Source of the DNA: a virus
IMG/VR virus record: IMGVR_UViG_3300017971_000767
Coordinates: 1-23,651 of that record
Reading direction: 5' to 3' (one strand)
Length of the DNA stretch: 23,651 bases
Shown here in pieces: positions 5,209-12,182 of the stretch. The notes below the pieces were generated by a model. It had not been told where the DNA came from and searched no databases. It worked only from the letters and a program-made list of their open reading frames with translations. Position 1 is the first letter of the stretch. The number at the start of each line of letters is the position of its first letter. The position numbers and the translations under genes are program-made.

Positions 5209-8007
5209 ATGTCCAAAATAGATTTTGAGAAGATCGCCCAGGCGGCCGCCGGCCGGATCCTGGACCTGGCCCAGGCATGGATCCCAGGCGGCCGCGTCGA
5301 GGGTAAAGAATATTTAATGATTAATCCAAACCGGCCAGATCAACGGCTGGGATCATTCAAGATAAATATTGATACTGGACAGTGGGCCGATTTTGCCGCC
5401 AGTGAAACGGGCGGGGATATTATATCTTTTTGCAAATATGTAAGGGGATTTTCTAACCAGGGCGAGGCCGCCGAGTTTGTGGCCCAGGCGCTCGGCGTGC
5501 CGGCCCAGGACGCCCAGGGCGCCCAGGTCCCGGCCCGCTCAAAGCCGGCCGAGGTTTGGAAAATGATCGCGCCGGTCCCGGCCGACGCGCCGCCGCCCTT
5601 TGAAAAACATTTTAAACTCGGTAAGCCGTCCGGGCGCTGGACCTATAAGGACCGCGCCGGCCAGGTGATCGGGTATGTTTACAGGTTTGAAACGTCCGAG
5701 GGAAAGCAAATTTACCCGGTTACATACCGCGTAAACGGCCGAGGCTTACGATCCTGGCGCTGGAAAGGGTTTAATAAACCGCGCCCATTATACGGCCTTG
5801 ACAGGCTCGCCAGCGCGCCAGGCGAGCAAGTGGTTATTGTCGAGGGCGAAAAGGCCGCCGAGGCCGGCCGGGCCCTGTTTGGTGACATTGCGATCGTCGT
5901 TACCTGGCACGGCGGCACGGAAAACGTAAAGAACACGGATTTTAAACCGCTCAAAGGCCGCAAGGTTGTAATCTGGCCCGACGCGGACAAACCAGGGATC
6001 GAGGCGGCCGATCGGATCGCCTATCTTATAAAGGACATTGCCCAGGCCGTTAAGATCGTAAACCCGCCGGCCCAGGCGCCGCGCGGCTGGGATCTCGCGG
6101 ACGCCCAGGCTAAGGGCTGGACCACGGCCCAGGTGATCCAAACCTTACAAAAGAATTTAAGGGATCCCGATCCGGCCGGCGCCGTTGAACCACGGCCCGC
6201 GCCGCCCGTGGGCCCTGGGCCCGGACCGGGCCGGCCGCCGGCCCAGGCGCCGCCGCCCACGAGCAAGGCATTTAATAGGGATAGTTACCCATTTAGGATC
6301 CTGGGATATGACGGGACAAGTTTTTATTATTTGCCGGACGGCGGCCAGCAAATAGTCGCTTTAACAGGTGAACAACACGACAAAAAACATTTAAGCGCGT
6401 ATTTAGCGCCGATCGATTTTTGGATCGATACCTGGACAAGTATAAAAAAGGTTAAGGATGAAAAAGGCAATTGGACAGAAAAGCGCGGCGGCGTTGACTG
6501 GGAGGCGGTAAAGCGGTTTTTAATATGGGAATTACAATATAAACACGGCGTTTATAACGGCGACGGCGCGATCCGTGGCCCTGGGATCTGGCGGGATAAT
6601 AAACGCTATGTTATCCACTTGGGCGACCGGCTGATCGTTGACGGCCAGGTTTTCAAAATGTCCAAACTTGAAAGCCCTTTTATATATGAGCGTAAACGGA
6701 CAAAGGAATTACAGATCCTTGATCCGTTGCCAGGCGCCGAGGCGCGGGCCCTGATCGATATTGTAAATAGTTTTTCCTGGGCAAAAGAAATAAATGGGCC
6801 TTTACTTGCCGGCTGGATCGTCGCCGGCTTAATGGGCGGCGCGTTGCCCTGGCGCCCTCACTTGTGGATCAACGGTCCGCAAAGTTGCGGCAAGTCGAGC
6901 GTATTAAAGGACGTGGTAAGGCGGATCCTGGGCGGCTGTATAGGAATCTATATTGAGGGCGCGACAACAGAGGCCGGCCTTAGACAGCATACTAACCATT
7001 GCAGTTTTCCGATCCTATTCGACGAGGCCGAGAGTAACGACCGCAAGGGTCAGGTCCGCATGGAGCAAATAATTGAATTAATGCGATCGAGCGCCAGCCC
7101 GGACGGCGGCAAGCTGTTAAAAGGTACGCCGCGCGGTTACGCCCAAACTTACGACGTGCAAAGCTGTTTTTGTCTGGCGTCCGTGTCCAATAATTCTAAC
7201 CTGGCGGCCGACGTGGCCCGGATCGTCAATCTTGAAATGTCGATCCCATCTAGCGCCGGCGAGAAATGGGAAAGTTTACGCGGCCGGGTAATGGACACGC
7301 TTAACCCGGAATTTTGCGGCCGCTTTCGTGCCCGTGTCTTTAAAATGTTACCCGTGATCCGCGAAAATATAGATACATTTATTAAGGCGGTCCGCGACGA
7401 GTTAGATAGTCAACGCTATGGCGACGTTTACGGCGTGTTACTGGGCGCCGCGTACTCAATTGACCACGACGATCGGATCGGCTACCCGGCCGCCCTGGCC
7501 CTGGTTAAAGATCAGGACTGGACAGAGGAGCGCGCGCAAAAATTCGACAAGGACGAGATCAAAGCAATGGTTAAAATTTTACAAAGGATCATAACGGTTA
7601 AGGGTCCCAGGACACAAGATAAAACAATTTGGGAATTATTAAAAATATGTCACGAGGGCCCGGCCGCGCCGGTTTACGACGACTTTGGAAATAAGGACCT
7701 GGATCAATTGACAAAGGCCGAGGCCGATCAGGCGGTCAGGCGTTACGGGGTTTTATATAAATACGAGGACGGCCAGCCCTGGGTATTGATCGCAAATAAT
7801 AACATCTATATTGAAACATGGTTAAAAGATACGCCCTTTAGTCCAAATTGGTATAAATGGTTAAAGCGGATCCATGAAACGATCGACGGCAAAGAGTTTG
7901 TGGCCCGGCCGCTCACGGCCCGCGTTTTCCAAAAAGGCCAGCCCTCGGCCCGTGGCGTAATGATCCCTTATGAGATCGCCGGCTATTACCTGGATCCAAA
8001 GGATTAA
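5209..8007 (+). CDS. Phage primase-helicase (TOPRIM primase fused to P-loop ATPase)
   Basis: A 932-residue replication protein. Residues 1-96 resemble the N-terminal domain of plasmid/phage primases (GSFKINIDTGQWADFAASE...GGDIISF) but lack the usual zinc cysteines. A TOPRIM domain follows: VVIVEGEKAAEAG (208-220), carrying the catalytic Glu, and WPDADKPG (256-263), carrying the acidic D-x-D pair. A Pro/Gly/Ala linker spans 320-352. The C-terminal half holds a P-loop NTPase with Walker A GPQSCGKSS (556-564) and Walker B ILFDEAE (602-608), as in phage/plasmid DUF927- or D5-type helicases. It should unwind DNA and lay primers at the fork. The GAGGG SD and context make the start secure. Its isoleucine codons show the GATC bias described under findings. 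Confidence 0.92.
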   Translation: MSKIDFEKIAQAAAGRILDLAQAWIPGGRVEGKEYLMINPNRPDQRLGSFKINIDTGQWADFAASETGGDIISFCKYVRGFSNQGEAAEFVAQALGVPAQDAQGAQVPARSKPAEVWKMIAPVPADAPPPFEKHFKLGKPSGRWTYKDRAGQVIGYVYRFETSEGKQIYPVTYRVNGRGLRSWRWKGFNKPRPLYGLDRLASAPGEQVVIVEGEKAAEAGRALFGDIAIVVTWHGGTENVKNTDFKPLKGRKVVIWPDADKPGIEAADRIAYLIKDIAQAVKIVNPPAQAPRGWDLADAQAKGWTTAQVIQTLQKNLRDPDPAGAVEPRPAPPVGPGPGPGRPPAQAPPPTSKAFNRDSYPFRILGYDGTSFYYLPDGGQQIVALTGEQHDKKHLSAYLAPIDFWIDTWTSIKKVKDEKGNWTEKRGGVDWEAVKRFLIWELQYKHGVYNGDGAIRGPGIWRDNKRYVIHLGDRLIVDGQVFKMSKLESPFIYERKRTKELQILDPLPGAEARALIDIVNSFSWAKEINGPLLAGWIVAGLMGGALPWRPHLWINGPQSCGKSSVLKDVVRRILGGCIGIYIEGATTEAGLRQHTNHCSFPILFDEAESNDRKGQVRMEQIIELMRSSASPDGGKLLKGTPRGYAQTYDVQSCFCLASVSNNSNLAADVARIVNLEMSIPSSAGEKWESLRGRVMDTLNPEFCGRFRARVFKMLPVIRENIDTFIKAVRDELDSQRYGDVYGVLLGAAYSIDHDDRIGYPAALALVKDQDWTEERAQKFDKDEIKAMVKILQRIITVKGPRTQDKTIWELLKICHEGPAAPVYDDFGNKDLDQLTKAEADQAVRRYGVLYKYEDGQPWVLIANNNIYIETWLKDTPFSPNWYKWLKRIHETIDGKEFVARPLTARVFQKGQPSARGVMIPYEIAGYYLDPKD

Positions 8008-8013
8008 AAAAAA

Positions 8014-8229
8014 ATGAAATGTAACGAGTGTGAGAATATATGCAAAGATCAATTTTTAGAATTTAAGGCCCTGGTAAAGGGCGGCACGGAAATAAAAGTA
8101 TTTAGGCGGCTCTGCTATAATTGTTTGAAAAAATTTTTATTAGAATTATTTTTAGATGAATTAAAAAACGGTCACGTTGACGACATATTAAAAAATCACG
8201 GGCTTAAAATTGTGTCAATCGAACAATAA
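8014..8229 (+). CDS. Short protein with two Cys pairs, probable zinc-binding
   Basis: A 71-residue protein. CNECENIC (Cys 3, 6, 10) and CYNC (34, 37) form a likely zinc ribbon, followed by a helical region (KKFLLELFLDELKN). It starts 6 bases after the primase stop and is probably in the same transcript; the SD is poor (AAGGA, then a run of A). Function unknown; small zinc ribbons next to primases can be accessory DNA-binding factors (inference). Confidence 0.65.
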   Translation: MKCNECENICKDQFLEFKALVKGGTEIKVFRRLCYNCLKKFLLELFLDELKNGHVDDILKNHGLKIVSIEQ

Positions 8230-8383
8230 AGGGTGCCCATTTTATCGTAACGGGTGCCCGGTTGTAAATTGTGAATTAAGATTTACGCCGGCCCGGTGTG
8301 CTTATTATGCTGAAATGAAAAACAAGGCGCCGGCCGGGGATCCAGAAAAAGAAAAGCCGCCGGAATTTTACGGCGACTTTTAA
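8210..8383 (+). CDS. Short Cys-rich protein (TTG start)
   Basis: A 57-residue gene read from a TTG at 8210, the only plausible start after the in-frame stop at 8189, overlapping the previous gene by 20 bases. Cysteines at 2, 9, 16, 21 and 30 suggest a compact metal-binding knot (KGCPFYRNGCPVVNC...ARCAYY), followed by an acidic, Pro-rich tail (GDPEKEKPPEFYGDF). Coding is supported by the sensible composition; the start is uncertain and no good SD is seen. No family recognised. Confidence 0.5.
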   Translation: MCQSNNKGCPFYRNGCPVVNCELRFTPARCAYYAEMKNKAPAGDPEKEKPPEFYGDF

Positions 8384-8400
8384 TTTTAGAGGGTTGTATA

Positions 8401-8649
8401 ATGGCCCATCAATTAGGCCGATATATCAATAAATTATATTTTATGTCCTGGATCATCAAGTATTTTAAGCGCGTCGCTTGTGCTTTTTGCCACGCCAGCC
8501 AGGCCGCCCGCCGCTTTAACCTGATCTATAAAATTCCTTTGATTTTCGGACGGCCGCCCAGCCGGTCCCTTGACCTCGATCGCAACAAATACGGCTACCC
8601 GATCCCCTATCATATCCGGCGTAACGGTAAGGACACGCCAGCCGATTAA
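8401..8649 (+). CDS. Doubtful small ORF, convergent with the nuclease gene
   Basis: An ATG follows a good SD (AGAGGG, 7 bases before it), giving MAHQLGRYINKLYFMSWIIK and 82 residues in total. From 8434 onward the frame runs antisense to the VRR-NUC gene, whose protein is clearly real, and its composition (HASQAARRF, GRPPSRSLDLDR) looks like a shadow. The SD is the only positive evidence. It may be a relic or may not be a gene. Confidence 0.2.
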   Translation: MAHQLGRYINKLYFMSWIIKYFKRVACAFCHASQAARRFNLIYKIPLIFGRPPSRSLDLDRNKYGYPIPYHIRRNGKDTPAD

Positions 8650-8799
8650 ATCAGATCCCCCAGGCGCTACGCCGTATTTAACCAGGGATCCGTCGCGGGC
8701 CCTGGCCGCGCCGCGATTATTCCTAAATAGGCGCGTGTCCTGGCGGCCGCCCAGGTCCTTTAATATTTTATTTTGGATCGGTGTCTCTATTTTGCCCAT
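8434..8799 (-). CDS. VRR-NUC family nuclease
   Basis: A 121-residue protein with the VRR-NUC (PD-(D/E)XK-like) arrangement: an N-terminal helix with TPIQNKILKDL, FRNNRGAARARDG, KYGVAPGGSDLIGW (the catalytic Asp of the G-x-x-D motif), VFVAIEVKGP (the E-x-K motif) and NQRNFIDQVKAAGG, the conserved basic/Gln segment. Single-domain VRR-NUC proteins are common in phages and act as structure-specific endonucleases on replication or recombination intermediates. It overlaps the gene upstream by 32 bases and is the last gene of the leftward helicase operon, converging on the gene ending at 8383. Confidence 0.88.
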   Translation of the reverse strand: MGKIETPIQNKILKDLGGRQDTRLFRNNRGAARARDGSLVKYGVAPGGSDLIGWRVLTVTPDMIGDRVAVFVAIEVKGPAGRPSENQRNFIDQVKAAGGLAGVAKSTSDALKILDDPGHKI

Positions 8800-9199
8800 G
8801 AGTATTAACCGGCGCCGGCCCGGATCCGCGCGAGGCCTGGATCTTGCCTATTTCAAAGTTAAGGCGATCTAAGGCCTTTTGTATTTTGTCCGGGTTGTTT
8901 AACCAGGCCGGATCTAATTTCTGATAAGTAACGGCTTTTAATTTTTCACTGAATAGCTGGCCAAATTTTTGACCTCGGGCCCTGGCCTCGGCCCTGGCCT
9001 GTTTTGATGTCCCGCGAAAAAATTTGATATGTTTTATTGTCGTAGTAAAACCATCTTGATCGATATAAACGACGGCGCCGCTTTGAAGCTGGGCCAGAAA
9101 AGCCCACAAGTTAATAGGATCGTTTAATTCTAATTCTTTGAGGACCTGGGCCGGGTGTTTTATCGGCGCCCGCGTTTTAACGTCGTGGTTTATTCTCAT
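8768..9199 (-). CDS. Hypothetical protein between helicase and nuclease
   Basis: 143 residues from the ATG at 9199, which lies 4 bases after the helicase stop. A longer frame from a TTG at 9298 would run inside the helicase gene, and its extra residues look like shadow sequence. The protein contains HPAQVLKELELNDP, a hydrophobic pair of segments (INLWAFLAQLQSGAVVYID) and a lysine-rich helical C-terminus (KIQKALDRLNFEIGKIQ). No recognised family. Its position between an SF2 helicase and a VRR-NUC nuclease suggests a role in the same DNA transaction. Confidence 0.65.
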   Translation of the reverse strand: MRINHDVKTRAPIKHPAQVLKELELNDPINLWAFLAQLQSGAVVYIDQDGFTTTIKHIKFFRGTSKQARAEARARGQKFGQLFSEKLKAVTYQKLDPAWLNNPDKIQKALDRLNFEIGKIQASRGSGPAPVNTHGQNRDTDPK

Positions 9200-9203
9200 G
9201 CTT

Positions 9204-10634
9204 TTAATATAATCTATTAGCGCGCTGGGCCGCTTTCTTTTGCCTGGCCGCCCATATATGGTTAGCCCAGCCCGGTTTATACCCGCGTATTTGTTCAAGG
9301 CGTAAAAGCTGGGCCAGGCTATTAGCGCGGCCCTGGGTCCGGCGCCGATCCTGGCGGGCCCGGATCTCGGCCATTTCCTCGGGCGTTAATCTCTTTAGGG
9401 TGCCCTGGACCTGATCAATTTTCCGCTCTTGCCCGATCCATTTTTCGCCGCATTGCGGACAGGCCGCCAGGTGGATCGGGAAAACGGCAAAACATTTTTT
9501 ACACTGTCTAACGCGCTCGACCTCGGATCCGTTACCGCGCCGGGCCTGGCGCTCTTGCTCGGCCAGGGTCCAGGATCTAACCTCGTCAACTAATCCGTGG
9601 CGGCCCGTGTTATTAACATGATCTAAAATTATGCTTTCTTTTTTCTCCGGGTGTATTCTAAGGATCCGGCCGCATTGCTGTAAAAACATACCCAGGCTTT
9701 TAGTGGGCCGCAAAAGGATCGCGGCCGTAACGATCGGTATATCGGTTCCCTCGCTTACAATTTCACAAGAGGTTAAAACCTTGATCTGGCCGTCGCCCAG
9801 GGCCCGGATCCTAAAAGCGCGCTGGGCGTTTGTCATTGTCCCGTCAAGTCTGGCGGCCGGGATCCCGGCGGCGTTAAATTTCTCGGCCACGTTTGCCGCG
9901 TGTTTTATTGATATGCAAAAGGCGATCGCCGGCGCGCCGGGACATATTTTTTTATAATGGCCCACGGCGTCGCCCGTGATCTGTGATTTATCGATCCGCA
10001 ATTCTAGATCGTCCTGGGCATAGTCGCCGCCGCGTGTCTTTACGCCGGTTATGTCGATCCCGATCGGCGGCGCGTAAACGACCGGCTGGGACAAATACCC
10101 ACGATCTATTAACTCGCGGATCGACGGTCCGCAAACAAGGCGATCAAAATAACCTTGATACTGGGCGCCCAGGCCGTCGCCGTTTGTCCGGCAAGGTGTA
10201 GCGGTCACGCCGAGCAAATAGGCGCCAGGGTAATAAGCCGCGACTTTCCCCCACTTGTTACCTTTTATACAGTGGTGGGCCTCGTCGATAATAATAATAT
10301 CAGGCGGCGGGATCCTGTCCAGGCGCCGGATCACGGTGTCAACGCTTGCGACCTGGACAAGATCGCCGGTCATTACGCGGCCCGGCCGGATCAAACCGTG
10401 AGGCGTCCCGATTTCGGTTAATTTTTCGGACGCTTGATCTAATAATTCTTTTCTGTGGACAAGGATCATTATACGGTTGCCGCGCGCGGCCGCTTGCTCG
10501 GCAATGTGACAAAATACGATCGTTTTACCGCCGGCCGTGGGCAATACATAAATGGGCGCTTTATATCCCTGGCGGTACGCGGTCCGCAAGTCGTTAACGC
10601 CCTGGGCCTGGTAATCTCGTAATTGATATTTCAT
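9204..10634 (-). CDS. SF2 DNA helicase (DEAH box) with a zinc ribbon
   Basis: A 476-residue RecA-fold helicase. Motif I LPTAGGKT (31-38), motif II DEAH (117-120), motif III VTATPCRT (143-150), motif V SEGTDIP (294-300) and motif VI QQCGRILR (319-326) are all present and in order. A zinc ribbon follows (CKKC at 378-381 and CPQC at 392-395). Phage SF2 proteins of this type act in replication-fork remodelling or recombination. The SD GGCGG lies 5-9 bases before the ATG at 10634. It heads a leftward operon with 9199 and 8799, driven by the promoter at 10712-10740. Confidence 0.93.
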   Translation of the reverse strand: MKYQLRDYQAQGVNDLRTAYRQGYKAPIYVLPTAGGKTIVFCHIAEQAAARGNRIMILVHRKELLDQASEKLTEIGTPHGLIRPGRVMTGDLVQVASVDTVIRRLDRIPPPDIIIIDEAHHCIKGNKWGKVAAYYPGAYLLGVTATPCRTNGDGLGAQYQGYFDRLVCGPSIRELIDRGYLSQPVVYAPPIGIDITGVKTRGGDYAQDDLELRIDKSQITGDAVGHYKKICPGAPAIAFCISIKHAANVAEKFNAAGIPAARLDGTMTNAQRAFRIRALGDGQIKVLTSCEIVSEGTDIPIVTAAILLRPTKSLGMFLQQCGRILRIHPEKKESIILDHVNNTGRHGLVDEVRSWTLAEQERQARRGNGSEVERVRQCKKCFAVFPIHLAACPQCGEKWIGQERKIDQVQGTLKRLTPEEMAEIRARQDRRRTQGRANSLAQLLRLEQIRGYKPGWANHIWAARQKKAAQRANRLY

Positions 10635-10653
10635 TTACCGCCTTTAAGAAAAG

Positions 10654-10689
10654 CCGGGCGCCCAGGTTTTAACAGGGACAGGCGCCCGG
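10654..10689 (-). promoter_or_regulatory. Hairpin in the helicase leader
   Basis: A perfect 9-bp inverted repeat (CCGGGCGCC and GGCGCCCGG) with an 18-base loop, lying between the predicted leftward start point (about 10705) and the helicase ATG. There is no U-tract, so it is not a terminator; it may stabilise the leader or bind a protein. Confidence 0.4.
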
Positions 10690-10711
10690 TTTAACGTTGC
10701 GCTTAAAAATT

Positions 10712-10740
10712 AATATATAAAAATGTAAATTAAAAATCAA
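10712..10740 (-). promoter_or_regulatory. Leftward promoter of the helicase operon
   Basis: On the minus strand TTGATT (10740-10735), a 17-base AT-rich spacer and TATATT (10717-10712): 4 of 6 and 5 of 6 matches. It is divergent to the promoter at 10773-10801, with about 30 bases between the two -35 boxes. Confidence 0.65.
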
Positions 10741-10764
10741 TATTTCCAGTTATTTTTAATTATC

Positions 10765-10784
10765 CATAATTATTGACAATTATG
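10765..10784. promoter_or_regulatory. Operator-like dyad between divergent promoters
   Basis: A perfect 7-bp inverted repeat, CATAATT and AATTATG, separated by 6 bases (ATTGAC). It covers the -35 box of the rightward promoter (10773-10778) and lies about 25 bases from the -35 of the leftward one, so a bound dimer could control both. Confidence 0.5.
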
Positions 10785-10801
10785 TTTTATTTTTATATCT
10801 T
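10773..10801 (+). promoter_or_regulatory. Rightward promoter of the recombination operon
   Basis: Perfect TTGACA (10773-10778), a 17-base spacer and TATCTT (10796-10801, 4 of 6). It lies 30 bases before the ATG of the first gene at 10831. Confidence 0.65.
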
Positions 10802-10830
10802 TAGTATTAAAACCTAGCCGAGGCGGCAAA

Positions 10831-11016
10831 ATGTTAGATCCAGAATTAGGCGACGCTGAATTAAAAATCATCTATGATCAGGCGGCAAAGATTTTGCCTC
10901 ACTTGGCAAGGCTGGCCCGGACCTATTACCTTGAATTAAAAAAACAGGAATTTACGGATCGTGAGTGCATACATTTAACGGCTGATTATATAGCTACGAT
11001 AAGCGGCAAACATTAA
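10831..11016 (+). CDS. Small hypothetical protein, 61 aa
   Basis: No recognised family; predicted to be entirely helical (GDAELKIIYDQAAKILPHLA, LARTYYLELKKQ). SD GAGGCGG is well placed. It is the first gene of the rightward recombination operon, behind the promoter at 10773. Confidence 0.65.
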   Translation: MLDPELGDAELKIIYDQAAKILPHLARLARTYYLELKKQEFTDRECIHLTADYIATISGKH

Positions 11017-11029
11017 CAAAGGCGGTATT

Positions 11030-11212
11030 ATGAAAGTTATCAAAGTTACTTACGGGGATCGCGCCGAGCAATTAAAGGCGCGGATCCAGGTTTACAAACA
11101 GTTAGAGGACAAGACAGGGGATCGGCGGCTCTTGTCCCATTATCGTTATTGCATCCGTAAGGCGTTAGATGAATTTACCCGCGTGATCGGGCTGGCCGGG
11201 CGGTCTATATGA
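11030..11212 (+). CDS. Small hypothetical protein, 60 aa
   Basis: No recognised family. A short strand (MKVIKVTYGD) is followed by two basic helices (RAEQLKARIQVYKQLEDK and RLLSHYRYCIRKALDEFTRV). SD AAAGGCGG precedes the ATG. It overlaps the nuclease gene by an ATGA, so the two are probably translated together. Confidence 0.65.
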   Translation: MKVIKVTYGDRAEQLKARIQVYKQLEDKTGDRRLLSHYRYCIRKALDEFTRVIGLAGRSI

Positions 11213-12012
11213 TCTATATCCGCGCTTCATTGTTGCCTTATTATTTTGACTGTCCGCGCCGGGGGTCCTGTCAATTATTTGGCCGTGAGATCGAAAGTTA
11301 TGATTATAAATTAAAATGGGTATCTAAGGGCGTGGCCGCGATCGTGGGCACGGCCGCCCATGAAAGCGCCGGCCATATTGTTGACGGCCTGGCCGCCCAG
11401 GGCGAGCGCGGAAAACTCGCGGACGCCACGGAAAAAGGGATCGTAAAATATCGGTCCGAGTTTGAAAAGGGCGCCGAGTTTGACGACGTAACGCCAAACA
11501 ATAACCACGCGGAAAAACAGATCGAGACACTAACCCGATCCTATTATCACGAGATCGCGCCAGCCCTGGACCTGGGCCAGATCGAGCGTGAGGTTAGCCT
11601 AAAGGCCCAGGTGGATCAAGATACAATATTAAGCGGTCACATTGACATTAACAGCGCCCAGGCGGTCCGGGATATGAAAACCGGGCGGCCCGGCGGTTAC
11701 TTGCCGCAATTAGGCGGCTATTCTCTTTTAAGAAATTCAAACGGTTATAATAAGGCCCGCGCTTGTTTTGTCGATCACTTACCCAGGACGCCGATCGCCA
11801 AACCTTACCCAGGCGCCAGGTCGATCCAGGTCGATCGCTTTTTATGCGAGGAGTCAGCATTTAGCACGATCAAGGCGATCCAAAATCATTATAACGATTT
11901 TATGAAAACCGGGCGGCCCTGGGCTTTTCCGGCAAACCCTAAAAGCGTTTTGTGTAATCCTAAATATTGCCGCGCTTACGGCACGGCGTTTTGTAAACTC
12001 GGAGGGCTTTAA
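11209..12012 (+). CDS. Cas4/RecB-like PD-(D/E)XK nuclease, probably Fe-S
   Basis: A 267-residue protein with the RecB-nuclease core: GTAAHES (His 51, motif I), SGHIDIN (Asp 146, motif II), VRDMKTG (Asp 155 and Lys 157, the D/E-x-K motif) and LPQLGGYS (Gln 167). One or both N-terminal cysteines (15, 21) and the C-terminal set (249, 254, 262) match the arrangement of Cas4/AddB-type proteins that close an iron-sulfur cluster. It should degrade DNA ends, probably as a 5'-3' exonuclease that produces recombinogenic tails (inference from the family). It is co-transcribed with the Gp3-like protein and the zinc-hook ATPase. Confidence 0.85.
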   Translation: MIYIRASLLPYYFDCPRRGSCQLFGREIESYDYKLKWVSKGVAAIVGTAAHESAGHIVDGLAAQGERGKLADATEKGIVKYRSEFEKGAEFDDVTPNNNHAEKQIETLTRSYYHEIAPALDLGQIEREVSLKAQVDQDTILSGHIDINSAQAVRDMKTGRPGGYLPQLGGYSLLRNSNGYNKARACFVDHLPRTPIAKPYPGARSIQVDRFLCEESAFSTIKAIQNHYNDFMKTGRPWAFPANPKSVLCNPKYCRAYGTAFCKLGGL

Positions 12013-12180
12013 ATGATCAAGCGGCTTTTAATTTCGATCCTGGCCGGCGCCCTGTTTATGGGCGTTGTCTATAATGAGATCTTACGGTCCGGGCCCTGGG
12101 CCGGCATATCGGCCGGCTTTGGGATCCTGTCTGGCCTATTAGTTTTTTTTATTCTTAATAATCTTAAACAAAGGTGGTAA
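12013..12180 (+). CDS. Tiny membrane protein, two hydrophobic segments
   Basis: A 55-residue protein with LLISILAGALFMGVVY (about 5-20) and AGISAGFGILSGLLVFFIL (about 30-48). Basic ends (KR at 3-4, KQRW at the C-terminus) suggest both termini face the cytoplasm. A strong GGAGGG SD is placed 6 bases before the ATG, which directly follows the nuclease stop. Function unknown; an odd member of a recombination operon. Confidence 0.7.
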   Translation: MIKRLLISILAGALFMGVVYNEILRSGPWAGISAGFGILSGLLVFFILNNLKQRW

Positions 12181-12182
12181 AA

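Noticed and set aside
9200-9298. Longer start (TTG at 9298) for the gene ending at 8768
   Set aside because: The extra 33 codons lie inside the helicase gene in another frame and look like shadow sequence; the ATG at 9199 sits right after the helicase stop.
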